Numbered from the stretch's first letter, positions 9,356 to 21,325 are shown. The stretch: 64,000 nucleotides of DNA from Cyathus striatus (GCA_025738555.1 JAOVFP010000001.1:4960001-5024000); one strand, 5' to 3'. Notes: generated by a model not told the origin, from the sequence alone. Numbers and translations: made by a program.

Positions 9356-12300
9356 CAGGATTTCAATCCCAGACAGCAATGGCACTGGACTTGTCACAGA
9401 GTAAACTCGCATGGAAGGATCTTTAATGGTTCCTAGTCTACAGAGTAAGTATATTAACTATTTTTATAGTGTACTATCATCTAATATAATTTATTTTAGC
9501 TGCTATCACTCAAAATATCTTGTGTGGGGTACTTGAAATTGGTGATCCATTTATTACTTCGACCCAGCAGGTAACTGATCCTTGCACACCACCTTGCAAT
9601 TGACCCACCACACATACTGTCCCTGGATCTGTGGAGTCATTTCCTTTGCCTCATTATACTTTGAGCACTAAGAAAACCCCACTTCAAGCAGAACCTGTAG
9701 AATCACAGCACAGTGGAAGTCATAATCACAACACAATTCTGAATTCTCCTCATAGCCAAAGTGGGAATAAATCTGGCAATTAAGTGAAGGATGTATGGGA
9801 ATTTTTCGAGGAAATAGATACCTACAACTGTTGCACCCTTTTCCAGTATGTCTATTCAATTGTTATTTTCGTTTTTTTTCACCTAAATTGAATCTGTAAT
9901 CAGACAGGAAAAGAAAGTGACTCGGTATGGTCAGAAGACAGGAACAACCATTCTTTGAAAGCATCTTTGCAATGTACATGGAGTTGCTTGGATCCATGCA
10001 TGTGAAGACTTAAATATCAAGATTAAAGCAAGAATCACACAGAGTACTCTCTGTGAATACAAGTGAAAGCAAGGATGGGTTTTCAATGACATGGATAGAG
10101 AAGATAGCACCATCCCACATCATAAGTACTCTCTGGAGGGGTTTGTTGACACTATTACTGAGTGGATCATCCAAGATGATCAGGTATTTATATACTGTTC
10201 ATATTGCATAACCATATTTACTTGTATCATTTCCAGTATATAAATGTTGTTGAGCATCCAAAATTGCGAGCAGTTTTTCTAATGCTCCATGTTGACCTCC
10301 AGGATAGTGATATTCCACATTGGACTACTATCTGTGACTGTATCTTGGAGATGTGGGACCAGCATCTTGATAATTTACAGGATGAACTAGGTGTATGTTT
10401 CTTTTTGTGTTTACACTGTTCATTATAACATATTATCTTCCAGAAATCATTGGGAAAGCTGTCTACAACTACTGACCTGTGGACTGACCCCAATCTTACA
10501 CCATTTATGGCTGTTACTGTCCATTGGGTTGCAACAAAAATAGTACAGATGTTATGTGGACCTCAGTATACTTTATCTCTTAGATCTGAGCTGATTGGAT
10601 TTCATCGCATTCCGAGTCATCATGATGGCCAAACTATCTGTCATACTTTTCTTTATATACTTGACCATGTCAGAATCAGATCAAAGGTGTGTATTATGAT
10701 AATTTATTAAAATATATGCACTTATATTATTCTTATAGCTTGGATGGGTAACCCTTGATAATGCATCAAACAATGACACATTTTTGCAAAAGCTTGAAGA
10801 GGAGCTACTCAATGAAGGTATTATATTCAAACACATAGAGCAAAGAATACAGTAGGAGTCAGCTTTTAGCATTCTATACTTAATTTTGACATGTTCATTT
10901 AGTTGTTTCCCTCATATAGTTAATTTAGCATGCAAAGCAGTCATGGCAGCAATATCAAATTTGTTGTTTGTGTCATTGGAATAACTGGGGCATATGGATA
11001 TCGAAAATATGACATGCACAGAGCAACTAACAGGAGATCCAGTTGCTAAGGTATGAATACTTATTAACAAGGTGTGTAGTGAATCTTGATCAACATTCAA
11101 GATGTTTTTAATTATATTACAATGTCATAATTCATCCATGACTACTAGATTCACTCTTCACCTATTCATCACCAGTGTTTCTCTGAGATATGCCAGTCAG
11201 TATATCACAATAATGATGGCCATGCTAACTTACAGTTATTGCAAGATGTTGACACACAATGGTCTTCAACTTTGTTAATGATTGAATGAGCTATAATGCT
11301 TTGCCAGGTGGGTTTACTTATTACAATTAACTTGAGCACATTTATCTAACAGCTAATGTAGGCTATTACAAAGTTTGTTTCACTGCCTGACTTCAATGTG
11401 GCCCTTAAACAGCACATATTGACTGATAGTGAGTGGAAAGCATTGGGGATTTTCCAAGATATATTATTAGTAAGTAAACTATGCTCTATTATATGCTTTT
11501 ACTCAAATTACAGGGATATTTAGGTACCCTATGCTTTTCAGCAAAAGCTTTCTGCTGAAAAGACACCCACACTTTGCAATGTAATTCCTGCATTTAAAAA
11601 TATGGAAGTTATATGGAAGGAGCATGCTCATTATGGTCCTGATACATCACAAATCATTCAAGCTGGACTGGATAAGTTAAGTAGCTATTTTGAGTGCATT
11701 GGACTTGTTCCAGCATATGTCCTTTCTCTGAGTAAGTATGCCACTTTAATTTTTGGAAACCTTGCTAGCAGTAACTTCATTAGTTCTAAATCTGGAAATG
11801 AAAATGAACTGGTTCTATGAGAACACACCTGAAAAGGTGCCATGGGCAAAAGCTATACTTATTCAGGAAGTGAGTTTTAGTGTCTCAGTTTAAATAAATG
11901 GCTTCAACTATCTAATTATATACATAGTTGAAACCATACTATAATGCACTGAAGAATCAACATAATGAGGAGACTCCTCCTCTCCATCATTATGACAGTC
12001 TGTTACATACCATACCACTTGGAGGGATAATAGGAAAGGCACTGGGTTTAGCATGGAGGGAGCTTCTCATAGTATTATGTAAGCTTGAGGTCGGAAGCAG
12101 AGAACTCAAAAAGTGCAGAGGTGAACCTTGGCTTCAGCTTATATGCTGTGCCCCTTGTGATTCTTGGTGGTTCATATTTCAAGGTTGAGGTAGGAACAAG
12201 CTCAAGGTAGGAGCAAGGTCAAGTGTGAAATGCAAATAGGTCGGAACAGAGGAAGGTTGGAATAGGGACCCAGAACTAAGGACAAAACCTTAGAGACAAG

Positions 12301-12972
12301 AAGATGGAGTATAGTGGTATATTCATAATCATAGTCATAGTTGATACAAAAACTGAAGTTACTGTACAAAAACTAGGTCTTAAATACTAAGTAAAGTATG
12401 GAGTAGTTTACTTTGAGTGAAGTATAAGGGTATAGCTAGGGATAGGTAAACATGGAGTCAGCCACCATAGAGGAGTAGTGGCTGAAGAATGGAAGGAAAG
12501 ACTGTATGCGACATAGTGAAATGGATAGAAGTAAAAATAGCGGAGTAAGTCAAAATGAAGACAAAACAAATGAATACAAGTGAGTAATCAATAATTCATG
12601 ATGATGTTTCCGATGATTAGTCAGAAATGCGGTCAATGCAGAAGTGTGGAATAGTGTGGAATAGCAGATTCTGAACACAGATGCAATACAGTCCCATTCA
12701 GCAATGAGTATTACCACCCTCTGGACCAACTTTGTTGCAGGGTAGTACATGGGCTAGCATGATTCTTCATCTGAAATCAAGTTCCAATGCAACATCACAA
12801 TCATGCCCTTCACTTGAGGAGGAAATTAATGCATACCTCCCTGACAGAGAGACAGGAACAACTGACATCAGTTACTGGCAGGTAGTTTATTAATCTGTTT
12901 ACAGTAGATGCAATTTCTTATTAATTGTCAATCAGGAGAACCAATTGCACTACCCCACATTTTTTGCTGCAG
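9356..12972 (+). pseudogene. hAT transposase pseudogene, 5' part
   Basis: Multi-exon remains of a basidiomycete hAT transposase. In order: a BED-like zinc-finger remnant (HLCNVHGVAW near 9960), SLEGFVDTITEWIIQDDQ, then after an intron YINVVEHPKLRAVFLML (10237 on), TTDLWTDPNLTPFMAVTVHW (10465 on), LGWVTLDNASNNDTFL (10740 on), LLQDVDTQWSSTLLMIE (11235 on, followed by a TGA), then DKLSSYFECIGLVPAYVLSL (11670 on), YYNALKNQHNEETPPLHHYD (11938 on), and SLEEEINAYLPDRETG..ISYWQ with an intron before ENQLHYPTFFAA (12935-12972). Several stops make it non-functional. It is cut by a solo LTR at 12001 and by element A at 12973; the C-terminus resumes at 26183. The element's own 5' TIR was not found. Confidence 0.85.
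12001..12690 (-). mobile_element. Solo LTR, family D (related to family C)
   Basis: Starts TGTTACATACC, close to the TGTTACGTACC start of the family C LTR, and ends near GATGCAATACA. It carries the LTR core TTCAGCTTATATGCTG at 12137-12152, in the orientation that makes the source element minus-strand. The host reading frame is HHYDS before it and an AGTCCC continuation after it. CAGTC occurs on both sides (11996-12000 and 12689-12693), so the exact right end is ambiguous by two bases. Confidence 0.7.
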
Positions 12973-13646
12973 TGTCATAGCTGTACTTTTCCTACCTTAA
13001 TTCTGCACTTCTATTCTGCACTCTCCACACTCTCCACACTCTCCACACTTCTTGACTTGTGTAAATATTGTCCTTTCACTTTTACCTTCTGCTCTTCTGA
13101 CTGAAAGTTGCTGAGCTTATGTCACCTTACTCATCTGGTTCTTATCTGCTCTCCATTATGCTTTCTCCATTGTACCCCAGGTATACTTGTCTCAGCATTC
13201 CTCTCAATCCTTAGTTTGTCCTTGGTACATATTATATTCAAACCCTACTCCACCTTCCACCGCCGTCTTATTGTGTTTATCAATTAGTATACTACTACCT
13301 ATTTGTTCACCAGTCATTGGTGAAGTCATATAGTATTTAAGTAGCACATTTTGTACTACTACTACTCAGTTTGAATATCGACTAAGTTACTATCCTTCAT
13401 ACTTGTCTTTGAGTTCTACTCACCCCTGGCTTGAATTGTTGCCTCCACAGTAATGACTCTGCACTCTGCACTCTGCATTCCTGTCCCTCTTTTACTCCAC
13501 ACTCCTGTCTCTCTCTTCTGCACTTTGAAATACCTGGACCATGAGAATGACAAGGGGCACAGCATATAAGCTGAAGCTGATGGTCCTTCTGTCCCGCACT
13601 TCCTACCTTACACTTCCAACCTTACATAGAAATACCGGTCTTGACA
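12973..13646 (+). repeat. 5' LTR of family A element
   Basis: 674 bp, TGTCATAGCTG...GGTCTTGACA, closely similar to 25507-26182. It contains the shared LTR core CACAGCATATAAGCTGAAGC at 13559-13578. The internal domain begins GTATATTC. Confidence 0.92.
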
Positions 13647-13698
13647 GTATATTCAAACTCACACCTTGAGTTCTCATTCTTACTCATATCTTTTGTCT

Positions 13699-15199
13699 AT
13701 GGCTACTAGGACTGAAGGTCCCTGCACATGAAAACAAGCTGCATTAGAACTTGAGGCTGCCGAAGCGCTGCCTCTGTCTATCAGTGCTATCATAGCGCAA
13801 CCTTCAGGTTCTACATCTACTACTATCCATCACCCATTGCTACCCACACAGCATCCATTTCCACCCTCACTCCATTCCTCTTGCACCAGTGGAGATGGAA
13901 CAAGCTGCTACCATACCTGGGCTCTCTCGCACCACTCCCGCATCTGAAACCCACTCTGCTTCCGCTTCCCAGCATGGGGAACAACAGGCAAGCCAACCTG
14001 CTATACCTCCCACTATCCCAGTGGAGGAATGTGCTGGTAACACCATGCCTGCACCACAAGGTGTACCACAAGGTGCACCTGGAGCAGCCCCAGGAGCTCT
14101 TGGAGGCTCGGGTGATCCTGACGGTTCAGATGATCCAGATGGCCATTCACATGGTGGTCATCGTCACTCTTGTTGTCACTCCTGCACTCATTCCTGCACT
14201 CATTCTCCATCTGATATTAATCACAAAACCTTGAACATGATTCTGCGTCTCACAGAATCTCTCACCATTAGGACTCCAACCTCTCACATACCTCAGCATA
14301 AGGTCAAGGAGCCTGACACTTTTGACAGCGTGAGTGTTACCAAACTGGAACCTTTCATTCTACAGTGTCTCCTAGTTTTCTGCAATAATGAGACCATGTA
14401 CCCCACCGACTATTCCAGAGTCAATTATGCCATTTCCTATCTGCAGGGTATAGCCATGAATCTATTTGTGCTGCACATCTCTAGCAGTACCAATGAGGAC
14501 TGGATGTTCTCTTGGCCATGCTTCCTTGTAGTCCTCCACACTCACTTCAGCCTTGCCGACCCTACTAGTGATGTGGAATCATGCATTATGGTTATCCACA
14601 TGGACGATAACCAGTGCATCGCTACTTACAAGGTAAAGTTTAATGAGTGTGCTTCTTTACTGGACTGGGGCAAAACTGCCCTTGCAGCCTAGTACTATCA
14701 TGGGCTCTGCTCCCACATCAAGGATGACCTTGCTCTCCTTGATTTACCTCCTACCCTAGGGGATAGAAAGTTCCTGGCTCAGAAGGTCAATATGTGCTAT
14801 TGGAAGTGCCAACCAGAAAAGGGTTTTGAGTCGAAGTCTTTCAGACAAGCTGCGAAGTCTTCAGATAATGTGGTGTCCACAAGTACTACTAATAAATCTC
14901 ACTCTTCAACTTTCCCCAAACTATTGACCTCCACACCATCCTCAGGAAAACCTACCAGCACCCCACAGATGCCAGCTGTCAACCTGAGTGATAAACTCGG
15001 GAAAGATAGTAAGCTAACCCCCGAGGAATGCAAGTGCCACATAGACAGCAACCTATGTCTCTTTTGTGGGAAACCTGATCATCATGCTAAGGACTGCCAT
15101 AAGGCATCCTCCTCAGCAGCTAAAGCTCATGCTGCAACCATTCCCACACCTGTTGTCAAGGACTCTATTTCGAACTCTGAAGAGAGCTCGAAAAAATAG
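13699..15199 (+). pseudogene. gag: Family A gag (capsid and zinc knuckle)
   Basis: Reads from MATRTEGPC at 13699 with an early TGA. The main frame from 13889 has a Pro/Gly/His-rich N-terminus, then the retrotransposon Gag domain (KLEPFILQCLLVFCNNETMY, SRVNYAISYLQGIAMNLF, ..YKVKFNECASLLDWG). A TAG at 14690 is followed in the same frame by a CCHC knuckle CLFCGKPDHHAKDC near 15056-15097. It ends TCG-AAA-AAA-TAG at 15199, overlapping the pol frame. Confidence 0.85.
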
Positions 15200-16405
15200 A
15201 GTGCAGCCCTCAGGTTCCCATACAGACTGAGGGCCACATTGATCTCTCCTGTACACCCAGGGAGATCCGCCTCAATGCATCTGCTCTTTATGACTCTCAA
15301 GCACTACATGTTTGTTTATTATCTACTTCTGCATCCAATTCTGCACTTTCTTTTTCCTTTTCCACACTAGTAGATTCCAACCCACTGCTTTGTAGACTTG
15401 CATTTTACTTGGTTGCACAACCTTTCAACCACCCCATGCACCCCTATTCCCTTAAAGCTTTTCGACAGCTCTTCAAACTATATACTTACAGAAGTTGCTA
15501 CCATCCCTGTAACTTTCCCATCTGGTGAATGCATAACTTTGGACTTTTATGTCACTCTGCTTGACTTGTCATGCTCTGTGGTTCTAGGTTTCAACTGGCT
15601 CTCCCTATACAATCTGTTGATTGATTGGACTGAGAGACATATCTTAGGATTCCAAACCACAGCCTCATACCCATCATTTCCATCTTTGTCGATAACCTCT
15701 GAGGAAGCTTCTGTGCTTCCTACCTCTGCTTCACCAGATGCAAACTCACCTCCACTACCTACAACTCCAATCCAAATATCTTTAATAAACACTGCCACAT
15801 TCCTTCATGCTAGTAAGCTTGAAGGTGCTCAAATGTTTAGGATACAACTTGGAGCTGTTGTTTCTGCTGCTGCATCCACACTTAATGAGGACCTGGCAGA
15901 CCTTGCAAAAGTGCCCGCTGAGTATCATGAATTCACTGATGTCTTCAGTAAAAGCTGTGCTGACTCCCTTGCCCCACATTGCCCCTATGACCTTCAAATC
16001 AATCTTGAAGAAGGAGGATCCCCTCCTGTAGGAATGATCTACTCGCTCTCTCAGAGTGAGCTCAGGACCCTATGTGAATTTATTGATGAGCATCTTCATA
16101 TTGGTTTTATCCATCCTTCTCACTCACCACATGGTGCACCTGTTCTTTTTGTTCGCAAAAAAAATGGCTCACTACATCTCTGCATTGATTTCAGAGGACT
16201 TAATGCCATCTCGAAGAAAGATCGATACCCCCTACCACTTATTTCTGACCTCCTCAACTCTCTGTGCAAGGCCCGCATTTATACCAAAATTGACCTTCAC
16301 CACACCTACCACCTGGTCCATGTTGCTGAGAGAGATAAATGGAAGATGGCTTTCCACACTCATTATGGGTCCTTCAAATGGTTAGTAATGCCATTTGGAC
16401 TCACT
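15188..16405 (+). pseudogene. pol: Family A pol, 5' part (protease remnant, RT N-terminus)
   Basis: Opens one base back from the gag frame at the A-run (EKIECSPQV..EGHIDLSC). The protease active-site region has lost about 5 bp (15377-15385, expected Asp-Ser-Gly context), shifting the frame. The frame from 15398 then gives VVLGFNWLSLYNLLIDW, EYHEFTDVFSKS, the RT entry [39 protein letters not shown] and [20 protein letters not shown]. It breaks off after FGLTH where FB1 is inserted. Confidence 0.88.
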
Positions 16406-16499
16406 CATAAGTGTCAGCCAATATTTTCAAAAAAAGCCTAGGATAGTTGATTGCCTCAATCATGCAAGCCAGGCTTTTTTTGAGTGCCTATCTTTGTAT

Positions 16500-16830
16500 G
16501 GGTATTAGTCTTTTAGTGATCAAAAACAATCATTGGTTTATTCTAATTGAATATTACTACTAATCTATTGGTGATCATGGGCAATCATTGGTTTATTCTA
16601 ATTGAATATTACTATTAATCTATTGGTGATCATAAACAATCATTGGTTCATTCTAGTTGAATATTACTATTAATTTATTGGTGATCATAAACAATCATTG
16701 GTTCATTCTAGTTGAATATTACTATTAATTTATTGATGATCATACACAATCATTGGCTCAATCCAATTGAATATTACTACTAATCTATTAGTGATCATAA
16801 ACAATCATAAAGAATACTAATTGGATATTG
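16500..16830. repeat. 56 bp subterminal repeat array, left arm of FB1
   Basis: Six units of about 56 bp carrying GGTGATCATAAACAATCATT, then GGTTCATTCTARTTGAATAT and TACTATTAATYTATT. The inverse array is at 21092-21325 and a diverged relative at 2389-3290. Confidence 0.9.
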
Positions 16831-16850
16831 CATCAGTTGGTCACGCTGAT

Positions 16851-17660
16851 TGAGCATGTCACATGTGTCACAGGTTTGCGCGCTTCGGTATTTCGCGCGC
16901 ATCACACTACTTTCCCGCGCCTCACAGATTTCCATCGGATCACTATTTTCCCGCGCTTCACATTACTTTCCCACGCCTGAAATATTTCTCGCGTGTCACA
17001 TTTGTCACAGTTTCATGCCACAGGTTCGCGCGCTTCGGTATTTCCCGCGCGTCTCATTACTTTCCCGCGCTTCACACTACTTTCCCGCGCGCGTCACGCT
17101 GTTCATGCGTGTGACGCTATTCGCACGCGTGTCACACTATTAACACGCGTGTCACGCTATTCACACGCGTCACACTATTTACACGCGCGTCACGCTATTT
17201 ATGTGCGTCACGCTATTCACACGCGTCACGCTATGCACGCGTGTCACACTATTTACACGCACGTCACGCTATTCACATGTGTCACGCTATTCACACGCGT
17301 CACGCTATGCACGCGTGTCACGCTGTTCATACGCGTCACGCTATTCACACGCGTCACGCTATGCACGCGTGTCACGCTGTTCATACGCGTCACGCTATTC
17401 ACACGCGTCACACTATTTACACGCGCGTCACGCTGTTCATACATGTCACGCTATTCACACGCGTCACGCTGTTCATATGTGTCACGCTATTCACACGCGT
17501 CACGCTGTTCATGTGTGTCACGCTATGCATGCATGTCATGATATTCACACGTGTCATACTATTCACCCACATCACGCTGTTCATGTGCATCACACTATTC
17601 ACATGTGTCACACTATGCACACATGTTACACTATTTACATGCCTGTCCTGCTGTTCATGT
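16851..17660. repeat. CG-rich minisatellite, left arm of FB1
   Basis: First a block of GCGCGCTTCGGTATTTC and ACTTTCCCGCGC motifs to about 17095. Then dozens of 16-19 bp units of GTCACGCTATTCACACGC type with ACGCGT cores to about 17640. Long frames exist on both strands (Val-Thr-Leu-Phe-Thr-Arg and Ser-Arg-Tyr-Ser-His runs), but they are by-products of repeat lengths divisible by 3 and are not annotated as genes. The inverse copy is 19855-20690. Confidence 0.9.
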
Positions 17661-17984
17661 CACTTCTGGCACATGAATATATTGTGGTGCTGCAAAGTCG
17701 ATTGCAAAATGACCTGCAAAGTGTTTTCATTTTGACACATGCAAAATAAGGTGAAAATCTATTTCCTTAAAAGGTAATTTTATCTATATAAGGAAAGCAT
17801 TTTACTCACAACTAGCCCTTCTCAAAATGTAAACACCTTGCAACCAATTTTGCATCAGATTTTGCAGTACACAATAAAGCATCAGGTCAGGAGTGTGTGT
17901 GTCATGCTCTTCATGTGCATCATGATATTCATGCATGTCATGCTATTCACATGTGTCACACTGTTCATGCACATCACACTATTC

Positions 17985-19118
17985 GAGCTCTTTACACTTA
18001 GCCATGTGTTCTGTACGGATCCGTGTGGAATCCGTACGGAATTTTCGGAATCTGTGTGGAATCTGCACAGATTTTTTTCATTTTGGCAGAGGTTTTTTTG
18101 GGTCTGTACAGATTCCGCACAGATTTCGAAAATTCTGTACAGATTACGCAGAATTCCTCGGAATTCCGCATTACAGACCTGAAAATTCTGTACAGAATTT
18201 TATTACACTTATTTCCTTGCATGTGACACACTGCATTAAGCATGATACTAGGTGTTGAGTGTAATACTAGGTGTTGAGTGTGACACTATACGTTAAATGT
18301 GACACTATAAGCGTGACACTAGGTGTTGAGTGTGACACTATACATTAAATGTGACACTATAAGCGTGACACTAGGTGTTGAGTGTGACACTATACATTAA
18401 ATGTGACACTATGCATTAAGCGTGACACTAGGTGTTGAGTGTGACTAAGCGTGACACTAAGCGTTGAGTGTGACACTATACATTAAACATGACACTATGC
18501 ATTAAGTGTGACACTAAGCATTGAGTGTCATACTATACATTAAACATGACACTATGCATTACATGTGACACTAAGTGTTGAGTGTGACACTATGCATTAA
18601 GCGTGACACTATGCATTAAGTGTGTCACTATACATTAAACATAACACTATACATTAAGCATGACACTAAGTATTGAGTGTGACACTATGCATTAAGCATA
18701 ACACTAAGTGATGAGTGTGACACTCTGCATTAAGCATGACACTAAGTGTTGAGTGTGACACCATACATTAAGCATAACACTATGCATTAAGTGTGATACT
18801 ATGCATTGAGAATGATACTATATATTGAGTGTATCATGGATTTTGTATAGTGTGACACTTTTCACCTAGGGTTACACTTGACATGTGTGACAAGGCAGCA
18901 ATGCATAAATCCACACAGAATTCATGCAGAATATGTATGGAATCCATATAGAATAGTCGCCTCTGATGATAGTAATAGCTACTATATAAATTCTGTATGG
19001 TATCTATACAGGTCTGTACGGGTCTGTACGGATCCGTATGGAATTTTCGGATTCCGTGCGGATTCCGTACGGATCCATGCAGATCTGTACAGACCTCTTG
19101 GGGGAGTGTAAATTACTG
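17985..19118. mobile_element. Element X: hAT-like non-autonomous transposon
   Basis: The left end GAGCTCTTTACACTTAGCC and the right end AGTGTAAATTACTG (reverse complement CAGTAATTTACACT) form short TIRs. Both ends carry inverted CCGTACGGAATT and CTGTACRG motifs. Both flanks are CACTATTC (17977-17984, 19119-19126), an 8 bp duplication as for hAT elements. Caution: CACTATTC is also common in the host minisatellite. The interior holds a TG-rich minisatellite and no ORF. A truncated copy is at 9181-9355. Confidence 0.65.
18237..18845. repeat. Minisatellite inside element X
   Basis: About 25 short units alternating GTGACACTATGCATTAAGC and GTGACACTAAGTGTTGAGT types. The unit shares GTGACACTA with the FB1 minisatellite, suggesting that X arose from, or recombined with, similar repeats. 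Confidence 0.85.
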
Positions 19119-19126
19119 CACTATTC

Positions 19127-19850
19127 ACACATCACTCTTTCTTGTGCATCACACTATGTGTTAATGCATATCATGCAGTATTCACATTGTACTTTCATGC
19201 CTGTTACTTAACTTTCACTTGTATGCTATTCACACAAGTTCATGCTATTGACATGATATGGACTTATTACTCTTATCACTGAATGTGTGATGTATATGAA
19301 TTATCTCTAATAATGAACAAGTGTCTAAAGCATAGTAAGTATTTAAATGTGTACTAGTAAAATTGAAGGGTGTAATACAAATATGACAATTAGAAAGTTA
19401 TGGGAGTGGAAATTAACTCTGTATCATGTAGAATGTGTATACAGTTGGAGCTTTGACAGAGTATGAAAATTTGAAATGGCATGATATGAGATGTTTTACA
19501 ATCAAGTCTGGATATGAGATAATGATAATTTTGGAAATATTAACAACTAGACAAAAAAAGATATGTGATGTCACAAGTTATTACATGACTATGTTTCTTG
19601 CATCAGACTATTGGTTATTCTAATATCTTCAACAAATATTATTGAGGCACATATCTGCTTACTATATATGACTACATGACAGTTTTCTTTGTTTTATTAA
19701 CACAGAGAGTTAATGAAAATGACTATCACTCCTATTGATATTGTGTCACAATCAGTTTCACTTCTGTGCTGCTATATGTATTCACTTCTATGACATGTAA
19801 TGTACGGTTCTTTTAATATTCATATACCTTTCTGAGCATAATGTCCATAT
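19127..19850. other. Central non-repetitive part of FB1
   Basis: AT-rich, without a convincing ORF. From GTTGGAGCTTTGACAGAG (19443) on it is repeated at 26689-27100, where it forms the start of the FB2 half element. Confidence 0.6.
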
Positions 19851-19854
19851 CATG

Positions 19855-20690
19855 TTAACAGCATGAACTTGTGTGAATAGCATGACAAGTGAAAGTTAAG
19901 TAACAGGCATGAAAGTACAATGTGAATGTGTGAATAGCATGATGCACATGAATAGCGTGATGTGTGTGAATAGTGTGACATGGATAAATAGCGTGACACA
20001 TATGAACAGCGTGACATGTATAAACAACGTGACACGTGTGAATAGTGTGACACGCATAAATAGCGTGACATGTATGAATAGCGTGACACATGTGAATAGC
20101 GTGTAAATAGTGTGACACGCCTGCATAGCGTGACGCATGTGAATAGCGTGACGCGCATGAATAGCGTGACGCGTGTGAATAGCGTGACACGTATGAACAG
20201 CGTGACGTGTGTGTAAATAGCGTGACACGTGTGAATAGCGTGACGCGCATGAATAGCGTGACACGTGTGAATAGCGTGACGCGCATGAATAGCGTGACAC
20301 ACGTGTAAATAGTGTGATGCATGCGAATAGCGTGACGCGTGTGAATAGCGTGACGCGCGTGTAAATAGTGTGACGCGTGTGAATAGCGTGACACACCTGA
20401 AAATTGTGACGCACGGGAAATGTGTACAGCGCGGGAAAGTAGTGTGAAGCGCGGGAAAGTAATGAGACGCGCGGGAAATACCGAAGCGCGCGAACCTGTG
20501 GCATGAAACTGTGACAAATGTGACACGCGAGAAATATTTCAGGCGTGGGAAAGTAATGTGAAGCGCGGGAAAATAGTGATCCGCTGGAAATCTGTGAGGC
20601 ACGGGAAAGTAGTGTGATGCACACGAAATGCCAAAGCGCGCAAACCTGTGACACATGTGACATGCTCAATCAGCGTGACCAACTGATGCA
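19855..20690. repeat. CG-rich minisatellite, right arm of FB1 (inverted)
   Basis: Mirror image of 16851-17660: units of GTGTGAATAGCGTGACGCG type, then the GGGAAATACCGAAGCGCGCG block at 20475-20494. CG-poor near its inner end, CG-rich in the middle. Confidence 0.9.
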
Positions 20691-20755
20691 ATATCCAATT
20701 GATTGTTTATGATCACTAATAGACTAGTAGTAATATTCAATTGGATTGAGCCAAT

Positions 20756-21087
20756 TGTTAGATATTCTGGGTTGCACAGCTTCTTTGACAGCTGTCACTT
20801 GTCATCTGTCATACTTGACAGTTCTGTGATTGACAGATCCTTGATTGACAGATATGTGATTGACAGATATGTGATTGACAGATTGACAGCTGTCTGTTAC
20901 CTTAGTTACATGGACCTTGGTTGGGACTTTGGTAGACACACTCACTATATAAACACTCTGTAACTTGGTAGTAGTTAACAAGTTTCCTCCCCATTTTGTG
21001 TCTGTGTCTGTGTTTGTGTCTGAGCTTCTATCTCTTATCACTCTCTATTCTCTCAACCACCCTCCTTATTCTTTGTTACTTCTCACA
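20756..21087. mobile_element. Small solo LTR (family E, 332 bp)
   Basis: Starts TGTTAGATATTC, ends TTCTCACA, flanked on both sides by CCAAT (20751-20755 and 21088-21092), a perfect 5 bp duplication in the FB1 arm. It contains a TATATAAA-type box (about 20945) followed by a CT-rich stretch, as expected for an LTR promoter and transcript start. The length and TGTTAGA start suggest Copia type (inference). Confidence 0.72.
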
Positions 21088-21091
21088 CCAA

Positions 21092-21325
21092 TGATTGTGT
21101 ATGATCATCAATAAATTAATAGTAATATTCAACTAGAATGAACCAATGATTGTTTATGATCACCAATAGATTAATAGTAATATTCAATTAGAATAAACCA
21201 ATGATTGCCCATGATCACCAATAGATTAGTAGTAATATTCAATTAGAATGAACCAATGATTGCCCATGATCACCAATAGATTAGTAGTAATATTCAATTA
21301 GAATAAACCAATGATTGTTTTTGAT
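21092..21325. repeat. 56 bp repeat array, right arm of FB1
   Basis: Four to five units of CCAATGATTGTTTATGATCA, then CCAATAGATTARTAGTAATA and TTCAATTAGAATRAA, inverse of 16500-16830. One further unit lies left of the solo LTR at 20690-20750. Confidence 0.9.

Noticed and set aside
12968..12977. Perfect 5 bp duplication for element A
   Set aside because: TGCAG and TGTGG differ at two bases. Shifting the borders gives no better match, so I report the insertion from the split hAT frame instead.
13699..13729. Functional Gag start in family A
   Set aside because: The ATG at 13699 runs into TGA after ten codons and the main frame differs, so the reading is broken.
16850..17749. Long ORFs on both strands with Thr-Arg-Val-Thr-Leu-Phe or Ser-Arg-Tyr-Ser-His repeats
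   Set aside because: They follow from a minisatellite whose units rarely create stops. All frames show the same effect, and the mirrored arm at 19850-20690 gives the same on the other strand.
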